DNA from: Rhizobium sp. 11515TR
GTDB lineage: Bacteria > Pseudomonadota > Alphaproteobacteria > Rhizobiales > Rhizobiaceae
Length of the DNA: 64,000 nucleotides
Direction of reading: 5' to 3'
Assembly: GCF_002277895.1 (NCBI RefSeq)
Contig: NZ_CP022998.1
Location: 3,143,501 to 3,207,500, forward strand
Shown piece by piece: positions 17,080-25,443 of the stretch. The notes beneath the pieces were generated by a model, which saw nothing but the letters and a program-made list of their open reading frames with translations, searched no databases and was not told the DNA's origin. How positions within the stretch are numbered: position 1 is the first letter of the stretch; each line of letters opens with the position of its first letter. Made by a program: the position numbers and the translations under genes.

Positions 17080-19446
17080 ATGAGCCATTCGGTCGAAAAC
17101 AGGTTTTTCGCGATCGTTTGCGGTGCGCTGCTGGTTTTCGTAGCGCCGCTCTTCATCCTTTTCCTTTTTCTCTCGTCCGAACGCGCCGAAAAGGAAATCA
17201 AGGATCACATAACCGTTCTCCTCGTCGCCAATGCCCAGGCCCTCGCAAAGCCGCTATGGGACCTCGACGAAGACAGCGTCACCCAGATCAGTGCGACCAC
17301 CGTTGCCGAAGGCGCGATCGTCCGTGTCAACGTCCGCGATCTTTCCGGCCAGCTCGACGTCACGCAATCGACCATCCCGAAATCTTACAAGGGCAATCTG
17401 GAGTCCGTTGACCGGCCAATCATCTACAACGGCGTCGACGGTGCGAAGCGGCTTGGCACCATCACGGTCTATTATCCTCAGCTCGGCCTGTTCGACGGCC
17501 TGAAGAGTGAAGAGATCGTCTTCATATCCATCTTCATCTTCGCCGTTTTGACGGTCTTCGGTGCGGCACTGATCGGCAATCGCATCTTCGTCATCCAGCC
17601 ACTGATGCGGTTGACGCATGCCATCGAGGCTACGCGAAGACTCGGTTCGCGTCATCATGTGGACTGGCAGTCGAATGATGAAATGGGCCGGCTTGCCAGC
17701 AGTTTCAACGACATGCAGAGCAAGCTGCAGCGAGAGGAAAACGAACTGAAGCTGGCTCATCGCCGGGCGACGGACACCTATAATCTGACGCCCGCCATGC
17801 TTTTCTCGCTAGACAAGAATGATTGCATCGCTGCCGTCAGCGACTATTGGCTCGCGGCCACAGGCTACGATCGCGCCGAGGTGATCGGCCGCGAGTTTGC
17901 AAGCTTGATCCTGCCGGATTCGCGCATGCAATATATCGAGCGCAAACGCGGCAACCCCGACAGTGCCGCCCGCCTCGCCGTGACGGTGAAATTCCTTTGC
18001 CAGGATGGACGGATCATGGATGTCCTGATCCTCGAGACGACTGCGATCCAGGACGGTCTGTCGCTCTCCGTCATGACCGACGTTACCGAACTCAAGCAGT
18101 CGGAAGACCGCAATCTGCGGCAGGCGATTACCGACCATCTGACCGGCCTTCTCAACCGCCAGGGCTTCGAGAGCGCGCTGGACGCAAAGATCAATGAAGC
18201 CGATCTGCGCAGGCGTGAGCTCGCCTGCCTCTTCATCGATCTCGATCGCTTCAAGTGGATCAACGATAATATGGGCCATGCCTCCGGCGATGCGGCACTG
18301 CGCGAACTGGTGTCGCGCCTGCAGAAATGCCTGACGCCGGGCGATATTGCCGCGCGCCTCGGCGGCGACGAATTTGCCATGCTGCTGCTGGCCGAGAATG
18401 CGGAAGCAAGAGCGATCGACATGGCGGCCCTTATCGCCGAGGCCTTCGAGGCACCCTTCATCGGCGATGCCCGCCTCAGCGCCAGCATCGGCATTGCGAT
18501 CTACCCGCGTCAGGCCGCCAACGCGGCCGAACTGCTGCTGAAATCCGATATCGCCATGTACGCCAAGAAGCGCGATGGCAAGAACGGCGCACAGATTTTC
18601 GATAACGGCATGCTGGATGATTCCCGCCGCCGCGCCGAACTGGAGAACCATATCGAAACCGGCCTCAGCGAAGACTGGTTCGAAGCCTATCTGCAGCCCG
18701 TCGTCAATATAGACGACCGCTCGATCGCCGGTTTCGAGGCGCTGATGCGTCTGCATCACCCTCAGAAAGGCATCCTGCCCCCTGGCCGCATCATCGAGGT
18801 CGCGGAGGAGACGGGTTCCATCATTCGCATCGGCAACCGCATCATGGAGAAGGCCATCGCTGATTTTGCTCGCCTCTCTCGGATTGAAGGCATGCAGGAC
18901 ACCTATCTCGCCATCAACTTCTCGCCGCTGCAGTTCGAGCAGGAATTGCCGCTGCGCATTGCGGCTTTGCTGTCACGATACGAAATCGCCCCCCAGCGCA
19001 TCGTCGTAGAAATCACCGAAGCCGTCCTCATGGATGACAATCCGGAGACGCGTATGGTCATCAACGAAATCTGCCGCTACGGCTGCCGCATCGCGCTCGA
19101 CGATTTCGGCACGGGCTATTCCTCGCTGAGCTATATCAACCGCTTCCCGGTCGATATCATCAAGATCGACCAGTCCTTCATCCGCGCGATCAACGATACC
19201 GCCTCCGATGTCAGCGCCAAGAGCCGCATGCTGGTCGAAAGCATCACTACGCTGTCGCACAAAATGAACTGCACGGTGATCGCGGAAGGCGTGGAAACCG
19301 AGGAGGAATGCGCGACCCTGCGCGCCATGGGTATCGACTATGGCCAGGGCTATCTGTTCTATCGGCCGCTGCATCCGGACAATCTGGTAAGGACGCTGGT
19401 CGGCTCGCACCAACATCACCCTTCCCCCGTAGCACAAGCGTCATAG
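17080..19446 (+). CDS. Membrane GGDEF/EAL cyclic-di-GMP protein with HAMP and PAS
   Basis: This is a 788-residue c-di-GMP signalling protein. A transmembrane segment at about 10-30 and another near 147-170 enclose a periplasmic region of about 115 residues. Then come a HAMP domain (about 170-225), a PAS domain (about 240-350), a GGDEF domain and an EAL domain. GGDEF is intact at residues 428-432, but the inhibitory RxxD site upstream reads TPGD, so product feedback is probably absent. The EAL motif is at 553-555, and the catalytic set (NFSPLQF, EITEAVLMDD, DDFGTGYSSL, KIDQSF, AEGVET, QGYLF) is complete, so phosphodiesterase activity is likely. The solute-binding protein gene begins 14 bases downstream. 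Confidence 0.94.
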   Translation: MSHSVENRFFAIVCGALLVFVAPLFILFLFLSSERAEKEIKDHITVLLVANAQALAKPLWDLDEDSVTQISATTVAEGAIVRVNVRDLSGQLDVTQSTIPKSYKGNLESVDRPIIYNGVDGAKRLGTITVYYPQLGLFDGLKSEEIVFISIFIFAVLTVFGAALIGNRIFVIQPLMRLTHAIEATRRLGSRHHVDWQSNDEMGRLASSFNDMQSKLQREENELKLAHRRATDTYNLTPAMLFSLDKNDCIAAVSDYWLAATGYDRAEVIGREFASLILPDSRMQYIERKRGNPDSAARLAVTVKFLCQDGRIMDVLILETTAIQDGLSLSVMTDVTELKQSEDRNLRQAITDHLTGLLNRQGFESALDAKINEADLRRRELACLFIDLDRFKWINDNMGHASGDAALRELVSRLQKCLTPGDIAARLGGDEFAMLLLAENAEARAIDMAALIAEAFEAPFIGDARLSASIGIAIYPRQAANAAELLLKSDIAMYAKKRDGKNGAQIFDNGMLDDSRRRAELENHIETGLSEDWFEAYLQPVVNIDDRSIAGFEALMRLHHPQKGILPPGRIIEVAEETGSIIRIGNRIMEKAIADFARLSRIEGMQDTYLAINFSPLQFEQELPLRIAALLSRYEIAPQRIVVEITEAVLMDDNPETRMVINEICRYGCRIALDDFGTGYSSLSYINRFPVDIIKIDQSFIRAINDTASDVSAKSRMLVESITTLSHKMNCTVIAEGVETEEECATLRAMGIDYGQGYLFYRPLHPDNLVRTLVGSHQHHPSPVAQAS

Positions 19447-19460
19447 CGATGAGGAACCGC

Positions 19461-20192
19461 ATGCGAAAACCGCTGCTTATGATTGCTGCCAGTCTGTTTT
19501 CGCTCACGCTTTTCTCCTCCGTCCACGCCGAGACGATCCATTTCACCACCGAGGAATATCCGCCCTTCAACTATCGTGAGGGTAAGACCGTAGTCGGAGC
19601 GACCACCGACCAGGTGCGGAAAGTGATGACCGATGTCGGCGTCGACTATACGATCGACATCATGCCGTGGGCGCGAGCCTACAATCAGGCGCTGATGGAA
19701 CCCATGACCTGTGTATTCGTCGCAGCTCACAACGAAGAACGCGACAAGCTCTTCAAATGGGTGCAGCCGGTGCTGATCGACCGTAATGTTTTGATCAAGC
19801 ATAGCGGCTCCGGTGTTACCGCCGGCAACATCGCCGAAGCCAGGAAATATCTCGTCGGCACCTGGCGAGAAGATTATACGGAAGCGCTCCTGCACCGGAA
19901 CGACTTCCCGCGCATCGACGTCGGCAGCGACTTCAAGGCCGCGCTCAAGAAGCTGATGAGCGACCGTATCGACCTGATGCCGATCTCGGAATTCTATTTC
20001 GACAAGTTGCAGAAAGAGGGCAACGCCGTGGAAAAGGTGACCCTTCTCTCGCAACAACCCATGGGGATCGCCTGCCACAAGGATTTCCCCAGTGATCTCC
20101 TGAACAGGATGCAGGTGGCTCTGAATGCGCTGATTGCCGACGGAACGCAAAAGCGGATTTTCTTGAAGTACGGCCTGCACCTCGGCGACTGA
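19461..20192 (+). CDS. Periplasmic family 3 solute-binding protein, signalling-associated
   Basis: The ATG at 19461 has GAGGAA six bases upstream; an in-frame ATG 12 bases earlier is less well placed. The 243-residue product has a signal peptide (MRKPLLMIAASLFSLTLFSS, cleavage near VHA-ET) and an SBP_bac_3 fold starting IHFTTEEYPPFNYREGKTVVG. It continues with IDIMPWARAYNQAL and the helix DFKAALKKLMSDRIDLMPISEF. No ABC permease or ATPase gene is nearby. Because it directly follows a membrane GGDEF/EAL gene with a periplasmic sensor region, it may act as that protein's ligand-binding partner. That is inference from gene order. Confidence 0.88.
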   Translation: MRKPLLMIAASLFSLTLFSSVHAETIHFTTEEYPPFNYREGKTVVGATTDQVRKVMTDVGVDYTIDIMPWARAYNQALMEPMTCVFVAAHNEERDKLFKWVQPVLIDRNVLIKHSGSGVTAGNIAEARKYLVGTWREDYTEALLHRNDFPRIDVGSDFKAALKKLMSDRIDLMPISEFYFDKLQKEGNAVEKVTLLSQQPMGIACHKDFPSDLLNRMQVALNALIADGTQKRIFLKYGLHLGD

Positions 20193-20265
20193 CCGCATCC
20201 CGCCTTGACTTTGCCGTCAAATCGCTGTGGTGAAGGACATCGGCATTTTCGAAGGGGTGAAGCGC

Positions 20266-20982
20266 ATGCTTCTCATCGCGGGCCTCGGCAATCCGGGCGC
20301 CAAGTATCAGGGCAACCGCCACAATATCGGCTTCATGGCCGTGGATACTATCCACCGCCGCCACAGCTTTTCGCCCTGGTCGAAGAAATTCAAGGCGGAG
20401 ATTGCCGAAGGCGAACTCGGCGGCCAGAAGGTGCTGCTCATCAAGCCGCAAACCTTCATGAACCTCTCCGGCGAAGCCGTTGGTGAAGCCATGCGCTTCT
20501 ATAAGCTGCAGCCGTCCGATCTCGTCGTCATCTACGACGAACTCGATCTGCCGGCCGGCAAGGCGCGACTGAAGACCGGCGGCGGCCATGGCGGCCATAA
20601 CGGCATCAAATCGATCGACGCCCATTGCGGCAAGGCATACCGCCGCCTGCGGCTCGGCATCGGTCATCCCGGTGCCAAAGAGCTGGTGCACAATCACGTT
20701 CTCGGCGATTTTGCCAAAGTGGACAGGGACTGGCTTGATCCCCTGTTCGATGCGCTCGCCGACAATGCCGACATGCTGGTGCGCGGCGAAGATTCGCAGC
20801 TGATGAACAAGATCGCACTTGCCCTCGGCGGCAAGGCGGAAGACGAGGCACCCAAGCCGGAGAAAAAGGCGCCCGCCAAGTCCCACATTCATCAAGCCCG
20901 CAATCAGATCAAGCCGAAGATTCCGGAAACCGGTCCCATGGCGGAAATGCTGAAGCGGATGTTCGGCAAGAAGGACAATTGA
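20266..20982 (+). CDS. pth: Peptidyl-tRNA hydrolase
   Basis: Pth recycles tRNA by cleaving peptidyl-tRNA released from stalled ribosomes. The start at 20266 (AAGGGG upstream) gives 238 residues beginning [23 protein letters not shown], with the catalytic His in the NRHNIGF motif. [17 protein letters not shown] and [23 protein letters not shown] follow, with the conserved Asn, Asp and Gly-rich loop. The C-terminal extension of about 50 residues is basic and Lys/Pro-rich ([20 protein letters not shown]), typical of rhizobial Pth. A GNAT gene starts one base after the stop. The gene belongs to the rplY-pth-ychF cluster. Confidence 0.97.
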   Translation: MLLIAGLGNPGAKYQGNRHNIGFMAVDTIHRRHSFSPWSKKFKAEIAEGELGGQKVLLIKPQTFMNLSGEAVGEAMRFYKLQPSDLVVIYDELDLPAGKARLKTGGGHGGHNGIKSIDAHCGKAYRRLRLGIGHPGAKELVHNHVLGDFAKVDRDWLDPLFDALADNADMLVRGEDSQLMNKIALALGGKAEDEAPKPEKKAPAKSHIHQARNQIKPKIPETGPMAEMLKRMFGKKDN

Positions 20983-20983
20983 G

Positions 20984-21460
20984 ATGCCGGAAATAGCGCG
21001 GGAAAGCGCGGCGGATATCGTCATCCGGTCGGTCGCGATGGCGGACCTGCCGACGCTGCTTGCACTTTACCGGCACCTGCACATGGAAGATCCGATACTG
21101 GACCTAAGCTTGGCGGAGAGCCGCCTTGCGGAAATCCTCGCGCATCCCGGCATGACGATCTTAACTGCCTTTGACGGCGACAAGGCGGTCTCCTCCGTGA
21201 CGCTGACAGTCATCCCGAATCTCACGCGGGGCGGCGCGCCCTATGCCCTGATCGAGAACGTGGTGACCCATGCCGACTATCGCCGGCGCGGTCTTGCCGG
21301 CACGCTCATCCATAAGGCGTTCGCAAGTGCCTGGGAGGGGAACTGCTACAAGGTCATGCTGCTGACCGGGTCGAAAAATCCGGCAACACTGCGTTTCTAT
21401 GCCAATTGCGGCTTCAAGCAGGACAAGACCGGCTTCCATATCCGCCGGCCCGCGCAGTGA
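20984..21460 (+). CDS. GNAT family N-acetyltransferase
   Basis: The product is a 158-residue GNAT protein. It begins with IVIRSVAMADLPTLLALYRHLH. The acetyl-CoA motif is YALIENVVTHADYRRRGLAGTLIHKAF (R-R-x-G-L-A), and KVMLLTGSKNPATLRFYANCGF forms motif B with the usual FYxxxGF ending. The substrate is unknown. The ATG is one base after the pth stop codon, so the two are co-translated. It converges with clpS2 14 bases downstream. Confidence 0.9.
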   Translation: MPEIARESAADIVIRSVAMADLPTLLALYRHLHMEDPILDLSLAESRLAEILAHPGMTILTAFDGDKAVSSVTLTVIPNLTRGGAPYALIENVVTHADYRRRGLAGTLIHKAFASAWEGNCYKVMLLTGSKNPATLRFYANCGFKQDKTGFHIRRPAQ

Positions 21461-21473
21461 AAAACGGCCGTTC

Positions 21474-21785
21474 CTATTCTTCCGGTTCGGTCGTGAACAT
21501 CAGCGGGAAGCCGGCGCTCTTTGCGAGATCGACCGCCTCCTGCGCCTTCGTCTCGGCAATATCGCGCGCGCAGACCATGACCACGCAAGTGCCGAGCTTA
21601 TGCGCGGTCATCATGACGCGATAGCCGGTCTCCTCGCTCATACGGAAGACGGCCTTCAGCACCATGATGACGAATTCCCGCGGCGTATAATCGTCGTTCA
21701 CGAGAATGATCTTGTAGAGCTTCGGCCGTTCGACCTTCGGCTTCGTTTTAGTCTTCGGTTTCAGGACAACATCATTGTCACTCAT
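21474..21785 (-). CDS. clpS2: ClpS2-type N-degron adaptor
   Basis: The product is a 103-residue ClpS adaptor that delivers N-end-rule substrates to the ClpAP protease. The N-terminal tail is Lys/Pro-rich (LKPKTKTKPKVERPK). The core has ILVNDDYTPREFVIMVLKAVF with the ligand-binding Asn-Asp-Asp, MMTAHKLGT with the conserved His, and ARDIAETKAQEAVDLA. It ends MFTTEPEE. This tail and the ending match the Agrobacterium ClpS2 subgroup rather than ClpS1, so I use that name. No clpA is nearby. The ATG at 21785 is the best start; a second ATG six bases upstream is possible. A near-consensus promoter precedes it. Confidence 0.92.
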   Translation of the reverse strand: MSDNDVVLKPKTKTKPKVERPKLYKIILVNDDYTPREFVIMVLKAVFRMSEETGYRVMMTAHKLGTCVVMVCARDIAETKAQEAVDLAKSAGFPLMFTTEPEE

Positions 21786-21834
21786 CGGCATCACCGTTGA
21801 CGACAGGGGAAAGAGGCTTTGGGCTAATAGCGAA

Positions 21835-21863
21835 ATTATAGTGCAGCGCACTACACGGTTCAA
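21835..21863 (-). promoter_or_regulatory. clpS2 promoter with operator-like dyad in the spacer
   Basis: On the minus strand TTGAAC (21863-21858), exactly 17 bases and a perfect TATAAT (21840-21835) form the best sigma-70 promoter in the window. The spacer contains the dyad TAGTGC-AGC-GCACTA (21839-21853), whose left arm overlaps the -10. A dyad in this place is typical of a repressor operator. The predicted leader is about 43 bases. Confidence 0.65.
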
Positions 21864-21954
21864 GGACGACAGCACCTCTCAGGTAATACAAAGGAGTATT
21901 CGCGCCACTTCTGCCTCTCTTTCGGCAGAAAAAAGCTTCCTTGCCCGCACAAGA

Positions 21955-21983
21955 CTTGACCCGCAACGGCCCTTCCCCCATAG
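21955..21983 (+). promoter_or_regulatory. Predicted promoter for ychF
   Basis: CTTGAC at 21955-21960 is a perfect rhizobial -35 element. After 17 bases it is followed by CCATAG (21978-21983). Transcription would begin about 30 bases before the ychF ATG at 22020. This shows ychF can be expressed separately from pth. Confidence 0.5.
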
Positions 21984-22019
21984 GCACAGCAAAGATTTTC
22001 AAGATATGGACAAGGTGCC

Positions 22020-23123
22020 ATGGGTTTCAAATGCGGTATCGTCGGGCTGCCGAATGTCGGCAAGTCCACTCTGTTCAACGCGCTGACCAAGACGGCGGCG
22101 GCGCAGGCGGCGAACTATCCGTTCTGCACGATCGAGCCGAACACGGGTGAAGTGGCCGTTCCCGATCCGCGCATGCGCAAGCTCGCCGACATCGCCAAGT
22201 CGAAGGAACTGATCCCGACCCGCATCTCCTTCGTCGATATTGCCGGCCTCGTGCGCGGCGCATCGAAGGGTGAAGGCCTCGGCAACCAGTTCCTCGCCAA
22301 CATTCGCGAAGTCGATGCCATCGTGCATGTGCTGCGCTGCTTCGAAGACAGCGACATCACCCATGTCGAAGGCCGCATCAATCCCGTCGCCGATGCCGAA
22401 ACGATTGAGACCGAGCTGATGCTCGCCGATCTCGAGAGCCTCGAACGCCGCACCGAGCAGACACGCAAGCGCGCCACCGGCAAGGACAAGGAATCCATGG
22501 CGATGCTGCCGATCATGGAAGCCTCGCTGAAGCTGCTTCAGGATGGCAAGCCGGTGCGCACGCTGCTGTCGAAGCTCGATGCCGAAGAAATCCGCATCCT
22601 CAAGAGCCTGAATCTTCTGACCTCGCACCCAGTGCTCTACGTCTGCAACGTCGCCGAGAGCGATGCCGCGACCGGCAACGAGCATACGGCAGCAGTCGCT
22701 GCCATGGCCAAGGAACAGAATTCGGAAGTCGTCATCATCTCCGCCGCCATCGAGGCCGAAGTGGCGCAACTGCCCGACGAAGAGGCGAAGGAATTCCTCT
22801 CGGCGCTCGGCCTCGACGAAGCCGGCCTCGACCGTCTGATCCGCGCCGGCTACAAGCTCCTGCACCTCATCACCTACTTCACCGTAGGCCCAAAGGAAAC
22901 GCGTGCCTGGACGATCGAACAGGGCACCAAGGCGCCGCAGGCCGCCGGCGTGATCCATTCGGATTTCGAACGCGGCTTCATCCGCGCCAACACGATCGCC
23001 TATGATGATTACATCGCCTACAATGGTGAAACAGGCGCCAAGGAAGCCGGCAAAGCGCGCGACGAAGGCAAGGAATATATCGTCCAGGACGGCGACGTCA
23101 TCCACTTCCGCTTCAACACCTGA
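22020..23123 (+). CDS. ychF: Ribosome-binding ATPase YchF
   Basis: YchF (human OLA1) is a 367-residue Obg-family P-loop protein that hydrolyses ATP rather than GTP and associates with the ribosome. The Walker A motif is GIVGLPNVGKSTLFNALT near the N-terminus. SFVDIAGLVRGASKGEGLGNQFL is the switch II region, and the G4-like NVAE motif replaces NKxD, as expected for the ATP-binding subfamily. The C-terminal TGS domain has LITYFTVGPKETRAW and ends EYIVQDGDVIHFRFNT. The length and motifs are normal. It completes the rplY-pth-ychF group. GAC AAG GTG CC upstream contains an AAGGTG ribosome binding site. Confidence 0.97.
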   Translation: MGFKCGIVGLPNVGKSTLFNALTKTAAAQAANYPFCTIEPNTGEVAVPDPRMRKLADIAKSKELIPTRISFVDIAGLVRGASKGEGLGNQFLANIREVDAIVHVLRCFEDSDITHVEGRINPVADAETIETELMLADLESLERRTEQTRKRATGKDKESMAMLPIMEASLKLLQDGKPVRTLLSKLDAEEIRILKSLNLLTSHPVLYVCNVAESDAATGNEHTAAVAAMAKEQNSEVVIISAAIEAEVAQLPDEEAKEFLSALGLDEAGLDRLIRAGYKLLHLITYFTVGPKETRAWTIEQGTKAPQAAGVIHSDFERGFIRANTIAYDDYIAYNGETGAKEAGKARDEGKEYIVQDGDVIHFRFNT

Positions 23124-23134
23124 TGACCTTTATC

Positions 23135-23162
23135 TTGCCGGCGCCTATCTCAGCGCCGGCAA
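23135..23162. terminator. Hairpin between ychF and a convergent membrane-protein gene
   Basis: TTGCCGGCGC (23135-23144) pairs perfectly with GCGCCGGCAA (23153-23162) around an 8-base loop. It lies between the converging ychF and membrane-protein genes and overlaps the stop codon of the latter. There is no strong T tract on either strand, so it may work with Rho or as an RNA 3' end stabiliser. Confidence 0.5.
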
Positions 23163-24269
23163 TCTCGCCTGCAGACCGGCAGGCAGGCGTCGCACGACGA
23201 TGCGCCGCAAATCGGCCCAGCCGATGCCGATGACCAGCACGACCAGACCGACAATCATCAGCACCAGGAAGCCGACCTTGTCGAGCCCGGCATTGTTGTG
23301 CCTGAGGATGGCTGCCGTCGCGAGGCCGAGCGATACGAGGCCGGCGGTCACGAAAGCGCGGCGATCGATGACGAGCCCGATCAGCATCATCACCAGCACC
23401 GCCACGAGGACGGTCACCGCCTGCAGATAGCCCCCGAAGAGGGCATCGGTGAGATTGGTGAAGACGATGCCGCTGCTGGCGAGTTCGAGGCGCAAGGCCA
23501 AGAGGATCGTCGAATAAAGCAGAGCCGGCGCGGTTGCGAGATGCAGCCAGAAGGCCACGTCGGACCGGCGCGTAACTCTCTGCGGATCGCTGAGATCATA
23601 GCGCATTGCCAATGCAAAGCTGCCAAGCGCGGTCACCAGCAAGATCATCATCGTCTGGATGGGATAATCCGCTGGCACATTCGAAGAGCCAGTTACCGTG
23701 CCGACGATATAAAAGACCGCGGCGAGAAACAAGCCGAACAGCGAAAACAGGAATAAGGCCAGCGACAACGGCACGCGGTAGCGCCAGTAAAACAATGCCA
23801 GCGACAGCGGGAATGGCGCGACCAGGACGATTGCCCCGACCGTAAAATTATTGCTCAGCGTCGGTGTGGAAGTCACATAGCTCACCACCATGTAGAAAAC
23901 CCAGACGACGAGCGCGACGGTCAAGACCACGGCCGGAAGCGCCAGCCGCTGTCGGCGCACCAGGATCTCGGCGAGGACGACGATTGCCAGCAAGGGCGCA
24001 TAGCGGTTCGCCAGCCCCCATAGCCCGATGAGCAGAACGATGAGACCGATGGTGATGAGCACATCGTGAAAGCCTCGTACGAAGCGCGGCGCTTCCGTAT
24101 CCTCCAGAGGGTTGGGATCATCCGGAAAACGGGATGCCGAGAGACCCTGTCCGGTCGGCAACGCACCGATGTTCTTGTCCGCCAGATAGGGCAGCAATCT
24201 CTCGGCCTGACTGGACGAAATGATCCCCGCGCCGGCTGCCTCTTCCAGTGCGACTTTGAGTTCGCTCAT
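23145..24269 (-). CDS. Multi-spanning membrane protein of unknown function
   Basis: The start at 24269 (GAGAG upstream) gives 374 residues. The first 70 residues are soluble and start MSELKVALEEAAGAGIISSSQAERLLPYLAD, a helical segment like the N-terminal part of DUF2157 proteins. The rest has about nine or ten membrane segments, e.g. FHDVLITIGLIVLLIGLWGLAN and VLIGIGWADLRRI near the end. No transport or enzyme motif is visible. It resembles uncharacterised rhizobial membrane proteins, and the DUF2157 link is tentative. It is divergent from the MaoC pair and converges with ychF. Confidence 0.78.
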   Translation of the reverse strand: MSELKVALEEAAGAGIISSSQAERLLPYLADKNIGALPTGQGLSASRFPDDPNPLEDTEAPRFVRGFHDVLITIGLIVLLIGLWGLANRYAPLLAIVVLAEILVRRQRLALPAVVLTVALVVWVFYMVVSYVTSTPTLSNNFTVGAIVLVAPFPLSLALFYWRYRVPLSLALFLFSLFGLFLAAVFYIVGTVTGSSNVPADYPIQTMMILLVTALGSFALAMRYDLSDPQRVTRRSDVAFWLHLATAPALLYSTILLALRLELASSGIVFTNLTDALFGGYLQAVTVLVAVLVMMLIGLVIDRRAFVTAGLVSLGLATAAILRHNNAGLDKVGFLVLMIVGLVVLVIGIGWADLRRIVVRRLPAGLQARLPALR

Positions 24270-24466
24270 TCTAGCTCTCATACCATCTTGCTACGACCCA
24301 AGCCTCAACATATCGCCGGCATACAATCAAGGGCTGTCGGCGGCCAATAGACAGTCATCGCCGTCCCTTCCTTATATTGACCGTGATATTGACCGTGAAA
24401 ATGCTTGCGCCAGCACCGCGGGCCATGCGATTGCCGATAAACGAGAGGTGGAGGACGACAGAAGAT

Positions 24467-24931
24467 ATGACGAAATTCGTCTACGAAGACTTCCAGCCGG
24501 GACGAGAATTTCTGCTCGGCCCAAAACATGTAACGGCGGCGGAGATCATCGAATTCGCTAGCGAATTCGACCCGCAACCAATGCATCTGGACGAGGAAGC
24601 CGGCCGTGCCAGCATTCTCGGCGGCCTCGCCGCTTCCGGCTGGCACACCTCGTCCATGTTCATGCGCATGATGTGCGACTCCTATCTCCTTGCCACCGAT
24701 GCGCAAGGCGCGCCCGGCATCGATTTCATGGAGTGGAAGAAGCCGGTTCTGGCTGGCGATACCCTGTCGGGCCGATCGATCGTCGTCGAAGGCCGTCCCA
24801 TGCGCTCCCGTCCGGGTATCGGTATCGTCACGTTCCGCCATGAGGTCGAAAACCAGCGTGGCGATCTCGTCTGCCTCGGCCAGAATGCGGTGATGATCCG
24901 CATGCGCGCTGGCGCGGAGGTATCGGCATGA
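24467..24931 (+). CDS. MaoC-like (R)-specific enoyl-CoA hydratase, copy 1
   Basis: The product is a single hot-dog domain of 154 residues. The hydratase motif is FASEFDPQPMHLDEEAG, containing the catalytic Asp and His, followed by LGGLAASGWHTSSMFMRMM and later FMEWKKPVLAGDTL. Family members hydrate enoyl-CoA or dehydrate (R)-3-hydroxyacyl-CoA, for instance feeding PHA synthesis, or serve specialised catabolism. I chose the start at 24467 (GGTGGAGG upstream). The stop overlaps the start of the next gene as ATGA, so the two are translationally coupled and may form a heterodimer. Confidence 0.9.
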   Translation: MTKFVYEDFQPGREFLLGPKHVTAAEIIEFASEFDPQPMHLDEEAGRASILGGLAASGWHTSSMFMRMMCDSYLLATDAQGAPGIDFMEWKKPVLAGDTLSGRSIVVEGRPMRSRPGIGIVTFRHEVENQRGDLVCLGQNAVMIRMRAGAEVSA

Positions 24932-25395
24932 AGATGAGCGAACTCTATGCTGTCGGAGAACGTATCGAGATCGGCAGCCATACCTTCACGCCTGAGGGCA
25001 TCGTCCATTTTGCCTCGCGCTTCGATCCGCAAATCTTCCATATGGACGCGGAGGCGGCCAAGCACTCCTTGTTCGGCGGCCTCTGTGCCTCGGGATGGCA
25101 TAGCTGCTCCATGTGGATGCGCAGCTTCGTCGATTACTGGAAGTCCGAGACGGCAAGGCTGATCGCCGAGGGTAAGACGCCGCCCACTCTCGGCCCCTCG
25201 CCCGGCTTCAAGAAGCTGCAATGGCTGCGGCCAGTCTTTGCCGGCGATACCATCAGCTATGGCGTTGCGATCCTTGGCAGCCGCGCTTTGGCGTCGCGCC
25301 CCGGCTGGACGCTCTACACACTCGCTTGTGACGGAATAAACCAGGACGGCTTGCCGGCCCTGCGCTTCGAAAGCACGGTGCTTGCCTCTGAATAG
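24928..25395 (+). CDS. MaoC-like (R)-specific enoyl-CoA hydratase, copy 2
   Basis: This 155-residue hot-dog protein is a paralogue of the preceding one. It has FASRFDPQIFHMDAEAA with the catalytic Asp and His, FGGLCASGWHSCSMWMRSF, and LQWLRPVFAGDTISYGV. Both copies keep the catalytic residues, so either both are active or they assemble together as hetero-oligomers do in some (R)-hydratases. The 4-base ATGA overlap with copy 1 indicates coupled translation. A strong bidirectional terminator follows, separating it from apt. There is no adjacent acyl-CoA gene to hint at the pathway. Confidence 0.9.
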   Translation: MKMSELYAVGERIEIGSHTFTPEGIVHFASRFDPQIFHMDAEAAKHSLFGGLCASGWHSCSMWMRSFVDYWKSETARLIAEGKTPPTLGPSPGFKKLQWLRPVFAGDTISYGVAILGSRALASRPGWTLYTLACDGINQDGLPALRFESTVLASE

Positions 25396-25401
25396 CGAGC
25401 T

Positions 25402-25426
25402 GCGGGGCCGTTCATAACGGCCCCGC
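25402..25426. terminator. Bidirectional terminator between maoC2 and apt
   Basis: GCGGGGCCGTT (25402-25412) pairs perfectly with AACGGCCCCGC (25416-25426) around a 3-base loop. It sits between two converging genes. The stem is very stable, but T tracts on either side are weak. Confidence 0.7.
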
Positions 25427-25443
25427 CAATCTTCGGAACGCGG

